DNA of 64,000 nucleotides, taken from positions 175,150 to 239,149 of the forward strand of contig NZ_FCOB02000007.1 in the NCBI RefSeq assembly GCF_001545075.1, in the 5' to 3' direction. The DNA is from Caballeronia ptereochthonis. GTDB lineage: Bacteria; Pseudomonadota; Gammaproteobacteria; Burkholderiales; Burkholderiaceae. The translations under genes and the position numbers were made by a program. Of this stretch, positions 1 to 9,854 are shown in pieces; positions within the stretch are counted from its first letter, which is position 1; each line of letters starts with the position of its first letter. Below the pieces are notes generated by a model, which worked only from the letters and a program-made list of their open reading frames with translations, did not search any database and was not told the origin of the DNA.

Positions 1-86
1 TCGAAGTTTGAAATCAGCGGGTTTTCGACGCTTGACAATGCATGACACGGGGTTATCCTCTAACGACAACCTCTCGCCTCCTTCCG

Positions 87-1157
87 ATGTCCTCACTCGT
101 TCGCGCCGCATGCCTCACTCATTACAGTGAGGTCGCTCGTGCGTCAGCACTCGATCCCGTGCGTATGCTTCTCGATGCGGGACTCGATCCTTCCGTGCTC
201 GACAATCCGGATCTCAAGATTCCTGTGGAGCGTGGCGGGCAATTGCTGCAGGCTTCCGCCGCCGTGTCGGGAAACGAAAGTTTCGGGCTGTGCATGGCCG
301 AGTCGCGCCGGCTGTCCAATCTCGGCGCTGTGGGGCTGCTCATTCGGGATCAGGCCACGCTTCGCGATTCGCTCGGCATACTGATGCGCTATCAGCCCGT
401 GCTCAACGATGCGCTATCGCTGACTATCGAGGAATGCGGCGGGCTCGTCATCATTCGCGAGGCGGTCAGGGCCGGCAACGCGCATCAGTCCACGCGCCAG
501 AGAATCGAACTGGCGCTCGGCGTCATGGTGAGTCTCATTCGTCAGCTCATCCGCCCCGACTGGCGCCCGCGGCAGGTCTGCTTAGAGCACGCGGCGCCAC
601 GCGAGCTCAGTACGCATCTGCGATTCTTCGGCCCTTGTGTCGAGTTCGATCGTGATTTCAACGGCATCGTCTGCGCAAAGACCGATCTCGATGCGCGCAA
701 TCCTTCAGCCGACATCGCCATGACGCGCTATGCGCAACAACTGCTCGACGCATCGCTCGTCACGCAACACGCGACGACACTCGAGGCCGTGCAGCGAGCC
801 ATCCTGCAACTCTTGCCCAGCGGCCGTTGCAGCATCGAACAGGTCGCCGAACACATGGGCATGGTCTGTCGAACCGTGCAGCGCCGTCTCGCCGAAGAGG
901 GACATAGCTTCTCGTCCATCCTCAACGAGGTTCGCAAGGAGCTCACGACAAGACATGTCATCGAAGGCGATCGCCCCCTGATCGACGTCGCGGCCCTGTT
1001 CGGCTTTTCTTCGCCGAGCGCCTTTTCGCGCTGGTATCACGCACAATTCGGTTGCAGCCCCAGGGAAAGCCGCGCACGGCGCGACGCCATGCATCGGCAG
1101 ACGACGCAAGACTCGCGTCGTCTGCCGGAGCACCGGCTCGTCACGCGATCCGGGTAG
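87..1157 (+). CDS. AraC-family transcriptional regulator
   Basis: Transcription factor of about 356 residues. The N-terminal two thirds look like the arabinose-binding-like domain of OruR/ArgR-type AraC proteins, and the C-terminal hundred residues carry the double helix-turn-helix (key stretches CRTVQRRLAEEG and FGFSSPSAFSRWYHAQFGCSP). The inner ATG at 87 is preferred over an in-frame ATG at 42 because the protein then begins at MSSLVRAACL, aligning with the start of the second AraC protein near 8.6 kb. It is convergent with the quinone oxidoreductase downstream. The ligand is unknown; nearby genes suggest control of an oxidative catabolic function. Confidence 0.88.
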   Translation: MSSLVRAACLTHYSEVARASALDPVRMLLDAGLDPSVLDNPDLKIPVERGGQLLQASAAVSGNESFGLCMAESRRLSNLGAVGLLIRDQATLRDSLGILMRYQPVLNDALSLTIEECGGLVIIREAVRAGNAHQSTRQRIELALGVMVSLIRQLIRPDWRPRQVCLEHAAPRELSTHLRFFGPCVEFDRDFNGIVCAKTDLDARNPSADIAMTRYAQQLLDASLVTQHATTLEAVQRAILQLLPSGRCSIEQVAEHMGMVCRTVQRRLAEEGHSFSSILNEVRKELTTRHVIEGDRPLIDVAALFGFSSPSAFSRWYHAQFGCSPRESRARRDAMHRQTTQDSRRLPEHRLVTRSG

Positions 1158-1187
1158 ACCCTGCACGGATCGCGCCCGTCTTCGTCG

Positions 1188-2165
1188 TCACGGCACGAGC
1201 ACCGTGGAGCCCACCGTCTTGCGCGATTCGAGCGCGCGATGCGCGTCGGCGGCTTCATCGAGCGCGAACATCTGTCCGGGCTCGCTTTTGATTTTCCCGG
1301 CCAGCACGAGATCGAAAAGCTCGCGAGCCATCGACAGCATGTGTGAGCGCGGCGTCGCGTAATGCACCATCGCAGGCCGCGTCACCCAGAGCGATCCCTT
1401 GCGAGCCAGTACGCGCGTGTCGATCTGCACGGGACCGGACGATGTACCGTTGCTCACCAACGTTCCGCGCACCTGCAAGCTGTCCAGCGACGCGTCGAGC
1501 GTGTCCTTGCCCACCGAGTCGAAAACCACTTCGACGCCCTTGCCATTAGTGAGCTCACGCACGCGTTCGGCGATGTTTTCCCGCGAAGTCACGATGGTGT
1601 GCGTGCAGCCATTCGCCTTTGCCACTTCGGCCTTCGCATCGGAGCTGACCGTGCCGATCATCGTGACGCCCAACGCGCGCGCCCACTGGCATGCGATAAG
1701 ACCGACGCCGCCCGCCGCAGCGTGATACAGGATGGTCTCGTGGCCCTTGAGCGGATACACCTGACGAAACAGGTACTGCGCGGTCATGCCCTTCATGATC
1801 AGCGTCGCGGCCGTTTTGTCGCTGATGCCATCGGGCAAGGGAATGAGCACATCCGCGGGCATCACTCGGACGTCCGAGTAGGCGCCCTGCGGACCCAGCA
1901 GATAGCCGACGCGGTCGCCTACCTTGATGTCATCGACGCCTTCGCCGATGGCTTCGACCACCCCTACGGCATCGGAGCCGAGGCCATTGGGCAACGCCAG
2001 CGGATACTGCCCCGTGCGAAAATAGATGTCGATGAAATTGACCGCCACGAATGTATGACGCACACGCGCCTCGCCAGGGCCGGGTTCGCCGACCGCAACG
2101 GTTTCGAGACGGAGGACCTCGGGGCCACCGATTTCATCAAAGCGAATCGCTTTTGCCATGTTCAA
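1188..2165 (-). CDS. Zinc-independent quinone oxidoreductase (MDR superfamily)
   Basis: NADPH-dependent quinone oxidoreductase-type member of the medium-chain dehydrogenase superfamily, 325 residues, the usual size for the family. The GroES-like half is residues 1 to about 120. The Rossmann half carries the nucleotide-binding stretch AAAGGVGLIACQWA, followed by a basic segment where NADPH phosphate would sit. No structural-zinc cysteine cluster is present, as expected for the QOR branch. It reads towards the AraC gene (convergent). Substrate is unknown: quinones or reactive enones are typical. Confidence 0.9.
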   Translation of the reverse strand: MNMAKAIRFDEIGGPEVLRLETVAVGEPGPGEARVRHTFVAVNFIDIYFRTGQYPLALPNGLGSDAVGVVEAIGEGVDDIKVGDRVGYLLGPQGAYSDVRVMPADVLIPLPDGISDKTAATLIMKGMTAQYLFRQVYPLKGHETILYHAAAGGVGLIACQWARALGVTMIGTVSSDAKAEVAKANGCTHTIVTSRENIAERVRELTNGKGVEVVFDSVGKDTLDASLDSLQVRGTLVSNGTSSGPVQIDTRVLARKGSLWVTRPAMVHYATPRSHMLSMARELFDLVLAGKIKSEPGQMFALDEAADAHRALESRKTVGSTVLVP

Positions 2166-2247
2166 CTTTCCTTGGTGAAGGATCGACTATTCGCGCGGCT
2201 CATTGCGCCGCGCTTTCGGGACATCGCGAGATCATGTCGGCATCGCA

Positions 2248-3369
2248 TCAGAACATCTGGCGAATCCCGACTTCAAAGCCCATCTGATTCGAGCCGCCGA
2301 ACGGAGCGGCGGGAACGGCGGTGCCCGCCGATACCGAGTAAATCGCGCCTTTTCCATGATTTTTCATATACCCCGCGACGCCATACACAGATGTGCGCTT
2401 GCTCAGGAAGTAGTTCGCCCTGACCATGCCGAGCGTGCCATCGGCGTCGTCGGCGGCATTGCCGATATGCGAAAGCTGGGCGTCGAACTGCCATGCGCCA
2501 TAGAGAACGGATGCGCCGAGATATTCGACATCCGTCTTGACCGAGCGCACGTCGCCGTGCAGAAGACGATGTATCCAGCCCATGCCCAGGCGCACCAGTC
2601 CGACGGTGAGATGACCATTCACCTGATAGCGGCGGTCGGTATCGCCGGAGTTGGTGAACGCGACACCGGGCGCGCCGGGCACGACCGTATCCGGCGCGGA
2701 ACCTTGCCCGCCTCTCAGCTCCTCGAAGGACGTCGCGACGCCCCAGTTGCTCGCGTCGTACTTGATCATGGCGGACAAGCCGCGGCAGGCCACGAAGTCG
2801 CCTGCAACCTGACCGCCGCAATTGCCGGCCGTCGATGTATCCCGGCCGAACGAATATGTTGCGCCGACGGTGAATCCATAGAACGTGCCCATATAGGCGA
2901 CGGCGTTATCGAATCGGTCGGCCAGCAACGCGCTATCGAGCGAACCCAGACTGCCGATGCCGGCGGGACCGACGATGTTCGCATCGGTCATCGCCCATGT
3001 CTGCATGCTGTACTGACGCCCGAAGGTAAGCTGTCCCCAGCCGTTCTTCAGGCCGACATAGGCCTGACGCCCGAATAGGCGGCCGGCCTGCTGCAGCGCG
3101 CCGTTCGAGAGGGAGAAGCCATTTTCCAGCGTGAAAATCGCTTTCAGTCCTCCGCCCAGATCTTCCGATCCCTTCAGGCCCCATCGCGAAGGCAAGTCTC
3201 CGCCGCCGATCACCGGCATGCGCGCAACCGATCCGCCGCTCGGGGTCGCGTGCGTCAGGTATTCGACGCCTGTATCGACGATTCCGTATAGCGTGACCGA
3301 ACTTTGTGCGAATGCGGGCGCACACGCCAATGGTGTCATCAAAGAAATCGCAAGTCGTACTTTCCTCAT
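2248..3369 (-). CDS. Gram-negative porin, Burkholderia type
   Basis: Outer-membrane trimeric porin of 373 residues. It has a signal peptide ending at APAFA followed by the classic mature start QSSVTLYGIVDTG, and it ends in the phenylalanine-terminated beta signal (IRQMF). The internal text (GWGQLTFGRQ, NYFLSKRTSVYG) is typical of betaproteobacterial OmpC-like porins. The ATG at 3369 is chosen because it directly precedes the signal peptide; an upstream in-frame ATG would add 27 polar residues. Upstream lies a sigma-70-like promoter overlapping a GTCGAC palindrome shared with the GntR gene and an MFS/BKACE unit, so it probably supplies outer-membrane entry for that pathway. Confidence 0.93.
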   Translation of the reverse strand: MRKVRLAISLMTPLACAPAFAQSSVTLYGIVDTGVEYLTHATPSGGSVARMPVIGGGDLPSRWGLKGSEDLGGGLKAIFTLENGFSLSNGALQQAGRLFGRQAYVGLKNGWGQLTFGRQYSMQTWAMTDANIVGPAGIGSLGSLDSALLADRFDNAVAYMGTFYGFTVGATYSFGRDTSTAGNCGGQVAGDFVACRGLSAMIKYDASNWGVATSFEELRGGQGSAPDTVVPGAPGVAFTNSGDTDRRYQVNGHLTVGLVRLGMGWIHRLLHGDVRSVKTDVEYLGASVLYGAWQFDAQLSHIGNAADDADGTLGMVRANYFLSKRTSVYGVAGYMKNHGKGAIYSVSAGTAVPAAPFGGSNQMGFEVGIRQMF

Positions 3370-3506
3370 TTCGTCTCCGCGTTGTTTATTCTGCATACCG
3401 AATCTTTGATCATGCGGCCGGTCTACTGTCCGATCACGGTTTCCACGCATGACGTCGGCGGCATCAAGAATCGACGAGCGAAAACATGCAGCATCGCGCT
3501 GGACTC

Positions 3507-3542
3507 AGTTTAACAGCTAGACATATTCATGTCGACATAAAT
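3507..3542 (-). promoter_or_regulatory. Porin promoter overlapped by ATGTCGACAT operator
   Basis: On the minus strand the hexamer TCGACA is followed after 17 nt by TAAACT, a plausible -35/-10 pair about 130 nt upstream of the porin ATG. The -35 lies inside an 18-bp palindrome (3525-3542) with half site ATT[C/T]ATGTC and a single mismatched pair. The same arrangement recurs at 8.76 and 9.86 kb. Binding by the GntR/FCD protein encoded at 8.8 kb is inferred from its two-base spacer (GT-CG-AC), which resembles VanR-type sites of that family. Confidence 0.55.
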
Positions 3543-3977
3543 TACTGAAAACTCGTGGATTCGCAGCCGCTCGAACACCGTGCCGATACGCTGCGCCCCG
3601 CCGACGCACATGTAGTTGATCACCTATGGGTCGACACCCGAACGGCCCTTTCTCGCCCAACAGGGAACCGCCTGATCGTTTGAAATCCGCGTTGCCACCG
3701 AATGAAGCGATCGTCCGAGCCAGTCTAGATTTGTCCCGGACCGTCGACTTGACGAATCGAGCCACAGACTTGGCATTTGCTGACACTCCGGGTAAACGCC
3801 GAAGCGCCGCCGGCTGTCATGCCCCCGATGCCAAACCGTGACGCGATCAGTCAAGCGCCCGAATCGTGTCGTCAAGACAATCAAGCCCGTAACGAATTCA
3901 CCGACGCGCGAGCAGTCCGCATCGTTCGATGCATCCCCGACGCGTCGCGACCTCATGAATTAAAGGAAAGCGCAACC
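3543..3977. other. Intergenic region between porin and dioxygenase
   Basis: About 435 bp without a convincing gene. Short reading frames on both strands lack family features or good ribosome sites. A GGAAAG stretch at 3963-3968 gives the dioxygenase ATG a plausible ribosome-binding site. Confidence 0.5.
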
Positions 3978-4820
3978 ATGCGAATCAAACCGCTTACATG
4001 CTCGATCGGTGCGGAACTCACGAATGTGAATGTTGCGGACGTCGTCCGAAGCGAATCATTGTTCGCCGAGATCAAGGCGCTGCTGCTGAAACATCGCGTG
4101 CTGTTCTTTCGCGACCAGGACATATCGCGTGCCGACCATGTCGCCTTTGCCCGCTGTTTCGGCGATCTCGAAGATCATCCCGTCGCCAACACGGTGCCGG
4201 GATATCCCGGTCTGATCGAGATCTACAAGAGCGAGAAGCGCGATCACTTCGAGAACACCTATCACAGCGATGCCTCGTGGCGCGCGAATCCGCCCAGGGC
4301 CGCCGTATTGCGCTGCATCTCGTGTCCCGATGTCGGCGGCGACACCATCTGGGTGAACATGGTTGAGGCGTACAACAGCCTGCCGGAAGAGATCAAGACG
4401 AAGATCGCGGGCCTGCGCGCCAAGCATGGCATCGAGCATTCCTTCGGCGCGATTCTCGCGACCGAGGAGCGCGAAGAACTGATCAGAAAGAACCCGCTGG
4501 TGGATCATCCGGTGGTCCGGACGCATCCGGAGACAAGTGAAAAGGTCTTGTACGTGGGACCGTTCTCGACTCACTTCATCAACTATCACAGCCCGGAGAA
4601 CGTGCGCTTCGGACAGGACAAGACGCCGGGCGCGAGCCTGCTTCTCAACTATCTGATCAGTCAGGCGGCCATTCCGGAGTATCAGGTCCGCTTCCGCTGG
4701 GAACCTAATAGTCTGGCGATCTGGGACAACGTGGCGACCCAGCACTACGCGGTGAGCGACTACTGGCCGGCGCCGCGTCGCATGGAACGCGCGACCGTTC
4801 GCGGAGACCGGCCGTTCTGA
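3978..4820 (+). CDS. TauD/TfdA-family Fe(II)/2-oxoglutarate dioxygenase
   Basis: Alpha-ketoglutarate-dependent oxygenase of 280 residues. The facial triad is visible as His96-X-Asp98 (YHSDASW) and His256 (ATQHYAV), with C-terminal arginines (Arg267/268/271) available to bind 2-oxoglutarate. These enzymes hydroxylate sulfonates, phenoxyacetates, carnitine precursors or similar small acids; the substrate is not deducible here. The ATG at 3978 is chosen because upstream in-frame sequence is not family-like and GGAAAG lies about 10 nt before it. It is followed by an MFS carrier and a broken CoA-transferase on the same strand. Confidence 0.92.
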   Translation: MRIKPLTCSIGAELTNVNVADVVRSESLFAEIKALLLKHRVLFFRDQDISRADHVAFARCFGDLEDHPVANTVPGYPGLIEIYKSEKRDHFENTYHSDASWRANPPRAAVLRCISCPDVGGDTIWVNMVEAYNSLPEEIKTKIAGLRAKHGIEHSFGAILATEEREELIRKNPLVDHPVVRTHPETSEKVLYVGPFSTHFINYHSPENVRFGQDKTPGASLLLNYLISQAAIPEYQVRFRWEPNSLAIWDNVATQHYAVSDYWPAPRRMERATVRGDRPF

Positions 4821-4973
4821 GCGCACATGGCGCGCGCTGACATCGGATGCAAAGTCTTTGTCACGGGTTGCAAAGCGGCCCGCCGAACAGAGCTTAGAGT
4901 CGAAGGGGCCGAGTGATGGCTCGCACCGTAACAGGTTCCGCGCGAAACAAGATAGTCCAGGAGACAAGCAAGC

Positions 4974-6323
4974 ATGCACGTGATTTCCGATGCGCCCTCT
5001 GCCAGCCATCACGACGGCTACGTCACAGGCCCGCACCAGGCGTGGTTTGCCTTCGTGATGACCTTCGCGCTCATGTTGTTCGACTTCATCGATCGACAGG
5101 TGATCGTTTCGCTCTTCCCTCACATCAGGAGCGAATGGGGTCTCAGCGACAAGCAACTAGGCTCGCTCGTGTCGATCGTCTCGATCGTCGTGGCGGCAGG
5201 CGGCATTCCCGTCGCACTCATTGCCGACCGGAAGGGGCGCGTGAAAAGCATCATCGTGATGGCGATCGCGTGGAGCCTTGCGACGATATCGTGCATGTTC
5301 ACCGGCAACTACGGCCAGTTGTTCGCCGCACGCGCGGTCGTCGGGCTTGGAGAAACCGGCTACGGCTCGGTCGGCGCGGCCCTCATCTCGACGTTGTTTC
5401 CGCGGCGACTGCGAAGCGCGGCGCTCGGAGCGTTCTTCGCGGCGCCGTCGCTGGGCTCGGTGCTGGGCGTGTTCCTCGGCGGCATCATTGCGGCGCATTG
5501 GGGCTGGAAGGCCGCGTTCGGCGTCGTGGGTGTGCCCGGACTCGTGCTGGCGCTCGTCTATCTGCGCGTGCGCGACTACGACTCCGTGCCGCTGACATCG
5601 GGTACGAGCCGCGCCCCGCAGCGTCTGGGTGAAACGCTCAGCCATATCTTCGGCACGCTGGCGCGCACGCCTACCTTGCTGTTCGTCTGCGCGGGCGCGG
5701 CGGCGCAACTGGTCACGGTGTCCGCCATCTGGTCATGGCTACCGAGCTATCTTAACCGTTATCACGCCATGGATGCCGAGGCCGCGTCCAGAGCGGCAGC
5801 GGCGGTCGTCCTGATCGGCGCGCTGAGTTGCACGTTCTGGGGCATCGCGGTGGGACGCGTGGCGCAACGCAAGCCGCGCAACAAACTGCCCGCGTTGTCG
5901 GTGCTTTGCGTGACGACATCCGCCATCTTCATTACGGCCTTCGGCGGACACTACACCGGCGATGTGCAATTCAGATGGATCGTCGTGGGCGCATTCTTCA
6001 TGAACTGCACGGTCGGTGTGGTGGCCGGCGTCGCGATGGACGTCATTCATCCCGGCATGCGCTCGACGGGCGCCGCGGTGCTGTCTCTGTTCCAGAACAT
6101 GTTCGGGCTGGCCGTCGGTCCGTTTCTGGCGGGCATCCTGTCCGATCGCTGGGGTCTGCAGCATGCACTGACTCTCACGCCGCTGTTCAGTCTGCTGGCC
6201 GCCGTGTTCTTCGCCATCGCCATGCGCAGCTATGACCAGGACGTCGCGCGTATCGCCGCGGTCGAGCGGGACGTGGCGCCCGCCGTCGCCGAAGATCGCG
6301 TGCCTGAACCGCAAACCGAGTGA
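4974..6323 (+). CDS. MFS transporter
   Basis: Inner-membrane major facilitator of 449 residues with about 12 hydrophobic segments. The loop motif after the second helix (IADRKGRVKS) is the MFS signature, and helix 5 has GxxLGxxLGG-type spacing. An AGGAGA ribosome site lies about 10 nt before the ATG. It resembles the second MFS protein of the window (starting 9935), sharing the motif RKGRVKS/RWGRVKS and the YGSVG helix, so the two are paralogues. It lies between a dioxygenase and a CoA-transferase remnant and probably imports the organic acid they acted on. Confidence 0.92.
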   Translation: MHVISDAPSASHHDGYVTGPHQAWFAFVMTFALMLFDFIDRQVIVSLFPHIRSEWGLSDKQLGSLVSIVSIVVAAGGIPVALIADRKGRVKSIIVMAIAWSLATISCMFTGNYGQLFAARAVVGLGETGYGSVGAALISTLFPRRLRSAALGAFFAAPSLGSVLGVFLGGIIAAHWGWKAAFGVVGVPGLVLALVYLRVRDYDSVPLTSGTSRAPQRLGETLSHIFGTLARTPTLLFVCAGAAAQLVTVSAIWSWLPSYLNRYHAMDAEAASRAAAAVVLIGALSCTFWGIAVGRVAQRKPRNKLPALSVLCVTTSAIFITAFGGHYTGDVQFRWIVVGAFFMNCTVGVVAGVAMDVIHPGMRSTGAAVLSLFQNMFGLAVGPFLAGILSDRWGLQHALTLTPLFSLLAAVFFAIAMRSYDQDVARIAAVERDVAPAVAEDRVPEPQTE

Positions 6324-6395
6324 CGGTGGCGCGCGCTTTTCGAGCCGACGAACCACGCAAGTCCCGTTTCCTCCTTCACATCATCAGGAACCTCG

Positions 6396-7560
6396 ATGTC
6401 GAATCATATTGCTTCGCTGCCGCTCGCCGGCGTGCGCGTTCTCGACCTTTCCCGCGTGCTCGCAGGCCCGTGGTGCGGCATGGTGCTCGGCGATCTCGGC
6501 GCGGAGGTGATCAAGGTGGAGCATCCGCAACGCGGCGACGACACACGCGACTGGGGCTTGCGTGCCGGTTCATCGGGGACGTCCTATTTCAACAGCGCGA
6601 ATCGCAACAAGCGCTCGGTCACCATCGACCTGCAAACCAGCGAAGGACAGGACATCGCGCGAGCGCTCGCACGGCAGTGCGACGTCGTCGTGCAGAACTT
6701 CAAGCAGGGCGGCGCCGACAAATTCGGACTCGGGTATGCGCAACTGAAACGGGAAAATGAGTCGCTCATCTACTGCTCGATCTCGGGCTACGATCCGACC
6801 GGAACGGAAGCTGATGGCGTTGAATGGCGAGGCCAGCCAGGCGCCGCTCAAATTCGGCGTCGCCGCCGTCGATCTGTTCACGGGCATGTACGCAGCACAG
6901 GCAGTGCTCGCGGCATTGTTCGAACGCCAGAGCACGGGACGCGGCCGGCACATCGAAATGGCGCTGTTCGATTGCGGCCTCATGATCACGTCGTATTACG
7001 GACTCGAAGCGCTGATGACGGGCAAAGACCCCTTGCGCTACGGCAATGCGCATCCGTCGATCGTGCCGTATGGCGTCTTCGAGGCGCAGGACGGAGCGCT
7101 CGTCATTACTGTCGGCAACAACGCGCAGTTCGTTCGCTTCTGCCGCGATGTCATCGATCGACCCGACCTCGCCGAGGACGACCGTTTCCGCACGAACATC
7201 GCCCGGGCACAAAACCGGTCGACGTTATTGCCGGAGATCGATCGCGAACTTTCGCGGCACAAACGCGCCGTTTTGCTGGAGCGACTGAAGAACGCGAGCA
7301 TTCCGTGCGGCGAAGTGCTCGGTCTGCACGAGGCGTTGTCGTCGGAACGGGCGACGGGTTCCGGTCTCGTCACGAACGTGCCGCATCCGGAAACCGGCGA
7401 GATGCAGGTGCTCGCGCCGCCGTATCGTTTCGACGGAACGCGTCCGCCTGTGCGGCGCGCGCCGCCGCCACTCGGCGAAGGCACGCGTGACGTGCTTCGG
7501 TCGCTGCTCGCAATGAGCGACGAGCAGATCACGCAACTCGAAGCGGATGGAATCGTGTGA
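6396..7560 (+). pseudogene. Family III CoA-transferase (CaiB/BaiF), frameshifted by a deletion
   Basis: The N-terminal part (VRVLDLSRVLAGPWCGM, AEVIKVEHP, NKRSVTIDL, IYCSISGYDPTG) is read from 6396. From about 6816 the homology moves to another frame (LMALNGEASQAPLKFGVAAV through to the end at 7560). The family normally has some 15 residues (the PGYDF-type segment) between these blocks; they are missing, so a deletion of about 41-47 nt (length 3n+2) removed them and shifted the frame. The catalytic Asp in AAVDLFTG survives. The intact gene would have moved CoA onto a carboxylic acid, fitting the neighbouring carrier and dioxygenase. Confidence 0.85.
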
Positions 7561-7601
7561 CCTTTATATGATTGCATTGCCGCGCGGGACGTCGCAGCGC
7601 G

Positions 7602-8636
7602 TCAGTGTGCTTCGTTCACGTCGTCACGCGCGACGTCTGCAAAGTAGTCCGATCGCCATCGTGTGGGCGGCTTGCCAAACTCACCGCTGAACCATCGCGA
7701 GAACGCGCTGACTTCGGAGAAGCCCACGAGATTCGCGATGTCCGACACAGTATGGTGGCGATTGCCGAGATATCGCATCGCCAGTTCGCCGCGCACTTCG
7801 TTGACGAGCGCGGAGAAGCTTTGTCCCGCCTGCTCCAGTTGCCGCTGCAGCGTGCGGGGCGCAAAGCCGAGGCGCTGTCCGACGCGTTCGATGGCGCCCT
7901 GCCCTTGCGGCAACAGGATATGGATCGCGCGCCGCACCTCGTCCGTTATCGATGCGGGCCGCGATGGCAGCCGCAAATCGAGCAGCTCTTTCGCGTAACG
8001 CGCGAGCGCGGCATCGCCGAGCGGATTGGGCCGATCCAGTTCCTCGCGCGTGAGCGCGATGGCGTCGAACTCGGAATCGAATTCGACATTCGGCCCCAGA
8101 AACGGCCGATGAAACCGCATGCTCTCGGGCGCGGCATGCGCGAAATACACGCCACGCGCCTTCCACTGCGCGCCGAGAATGCCGCGGATCAGATTGAACA
8201 CCGCGCCGACAGTCAGCTCCACGATGTCGCGCCCGGGATCGGGCCGCCCGGTGACCAGCACCACATGCACGAGCGACACTTCGCCAAAGTCCGCCACGCG
8301 GATCGAAACCGAATCGCTCAGCATGTGACGATACCGCTCGACTTCCGCGAGCACATGGCGCAAAGTCGGCTGATGCTGGAGATAGAGACTCACCGCGCCG
8401 AAGTCCGACAGCCGCCACGCTTCGCCGATGCGCACGCCGAGCGATCGAAGCTCCGTCGATCGCACCGACTCCTGGAACACGCTCGCGAGCCCGGCCTCCG
8501 GAATGCGCAAATCAGGCGCGCTCAGACATACCGGGTCCAACCCGGCTTCACGCACCTTGCAGATGGGATCGATGCCGACGGCACGGGCGATATCGGAATA
8601 CTTGATCAGCGATGCGCTGCGAACGAAAATGGCCAT
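7602..8636 (-). CDS. AraC-family transcriptional regulator
   Basis: 344-residue regulator of the same architecture as the AraC protein at the left edge: N-terminal ligand-binding-like domain (FVRSASLIKYSDIARAVGID) and C-terminal double HTH (LGFAPRTLQRQLEQAG, LVGFSEVSAFSRWFSGEFG). It is convergent with the CoA-transferase remnant and divergent from the GntR gene, so its own promoter lies in the 180-bp gap at 8637-8817. It may have controlled the dioxygenase/MFS/CoA-transferase group; that is inference from position. Confidence 0.9.
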   Translation of the reverse strand: MAIFVRSASLIKYSDIARAVGIDPICKVREAGLDPVCLSAPDLRIPEAGLASVFQESVRSTELRSLGVRIGEAWRLSDFGAVSLYLQHQPTLRHVLAEVERYRHMLSDSVSIRVADFGEVSLVHVVLVTGRPDPGRDIVELTVGAVFNLIRGILGAQWKARGVYFAHAAPESMRFHRPFLGPNVEFDSEFDAIALTREELDRPNPLGDAALARYAKELLDLRLPSRPASITDEVRRAIHILLPQGQGAIERVGQRLGFAPRTLQRQLEQAGQSFSALVNEVRGELAMRYLGNRHHTVSDIANLVGFSEVSAFSRWFSGEFGKPPTRWRSDYFADVARDDVNEAH

Positions 8637-8757
8637 TTAAAGATTGTCGAATTCAGCCGGTAAAACTATAGGATAGACGCTGCGGCGTCTGCACGGAATA
8701 ACCACTATGGCTTTCGGCGAGCCGCCGCGCCTGCCCGGTTCGTGTCGGTTATATTTT

Positions 8758-8788
8758 TGTCGACATTACATACAGTGCGTCCTAGAAT
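8758..8788 (+). promoter_or_regulatory. GntR gene promoter with GTCGAC operator
   Basis: The palindrome core TGTCGACA (8758-8765) contains TCGACA, followed after exactly 17 nt by TAGAAT (8783-8788). This gives a promoter about 30 nt upstream of the GntR start codon. The same palindrome sits at the -35 of the porin promoter, so negative autoregulation by the GntR protein is the simplest reading. Confidence 0.55.
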
Positions 8789-8817
8789 CAGGATGTTAAA
8801 GACCGCCCCGGCTCGTC

Positions 8818-9633
8818 ATGGCTCGACATAAAACGCAAAATCTTCCCGACCTCTCCGCGCTTCTGACGCCGAAAAATCCGTTGATGCTGGCCGTCGAGCG
8901 CGCCGTGCTGCGCGGGCAGGATTCGGCTTATGCGTCTACGCCGATAGCCGAGCAGATCGCGGCGCGCCTCGCCGGGGTCATCACGCTCGATCTGCTCAAG
9001 TCGGGACAACGCCTGCTCGAAAAGGACATCAGCGAGGTGCTTCACGTGAGCCGCGCCCCGGTTCGGGAGGCGCTGCGCATCCTGGAACGGGATCGTCTGG
9101 TCGAATTTCAGGCGAGACGAGGTGCAATCGTCACCGCGCCTGACGAAAGCGAGCTTCGTGACATCTTCCGCGTGCGCAGCGTGCTCTATCTGACGATGCT
9201 GGAACAGGTCGCCAACGAGAGCCCGGCCGAACTGGAAGCGCTCATGTCCGAGCGGTTGCCGAGGCTCGTCAAGGCGGCCGATGAATCTCCGGACGCGTAT
9301 GCAGTGGAAAGCTTCCTGCTGAACTTTGCGACTGTCGATCTGTGCCGCAACCGGCTGCTGGTGGATATTCTGCAATCGATTTCGCTGCGAACGCTGCGTT
9401 ATCTGAGGCTGAGCATGGTGGCAGATCCGCAGTCCATTCGCACTTCGCTCAAACGCTGGCGCGCGTTGCACAAGGCAATCGTCGGCCACGACAATGAAAC
9501 GCTGCTTTCGCTGGCTGCACAGCGCCTCGACGAAGCACGGGATGCCGCGGTTCAGGCGATTGCGCCAGTATCGACGACGCGCCGCGCCGCGAAGTCGCCG
9601 AAGCAGAGGACGCCGGTAGCCTCGCTCGACTGA
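8818..9633 (+). CDS. GntR-family regulator, FCD (FadR) subfamily
   Basis: 271-residue repressor. The winged helix lies around residues 43-110 (key stretch DISEVLHVSRAPVREALRIL), followed by a helical FCD-like domain that would bind a small carboxylate. It has an extended N-terminus and a basic Ala/Lys/Arg C-terminal tail. A candidate operator overlaps its own promoter and recurs before the MFS/BKACE pair downstream and the porin upstream. Ribosome site is weak. Confidence 0.92.
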   Translation: MARHKTQNLPDLSALLTPKNPLMLAVERAVLRGQDSAYASTPIAEQIAARLAGVITLDLLKSGQRLLEKDISEVLHVSRAPVREALRILERDRLVEFQARRGAIVTAPDESELRDIFRVRSVLYLTMLEQVANESPAELEALMSERLPRLVKAADESPDAYAVESFLLNFATVDLCRNRLLVDILQSISLRTLRYLRLSMVADPQSIRTSLKRWRALHKAIVGHDNETLLSLAAQRLDEARDAAVQAIAPVSTTRRAAKSPKQRTPVASLD

Positions 9634-9854
9634 GCCCTTCCTGCATCGCTTCGTGATTGCGGATAGAGCGAAACGTCCTCTGCATCCGCAGCGCATTGAC
9701 GATTGCGCATGCGGACGTCGTGCCGCACCTGCTTGCCCTTCTTTCTCTTCTCTTCACGTCCGCCAAAGCAGTTCCGACTCCGCCGACTGTCGGCTCTCCC
9801 ATGCTTGCGGTTCATGTTCAACACTCGACATGCATGAGGTCTAACCCCTACTTG

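Noticed and set aside
1362..2423. Plus-strand open frame of about 350 codons
   Set aside because: Antisense to the quinone oxidoreductase; composition is non-protein-like.
3628..3640. Second GTCGAC at the porin/dioxygenase gap (GGGTCGACACCC)
   Set aside because: Half sites differ from the other operators and it is not at a -35 position with a 17-nt spaced -10.
4056..5156. Minus-strand open frame of about 366 codons
   Set aside because: Antisense to the TauD-type dioxygenase and start of the MFS gene, with no recognisable domain.
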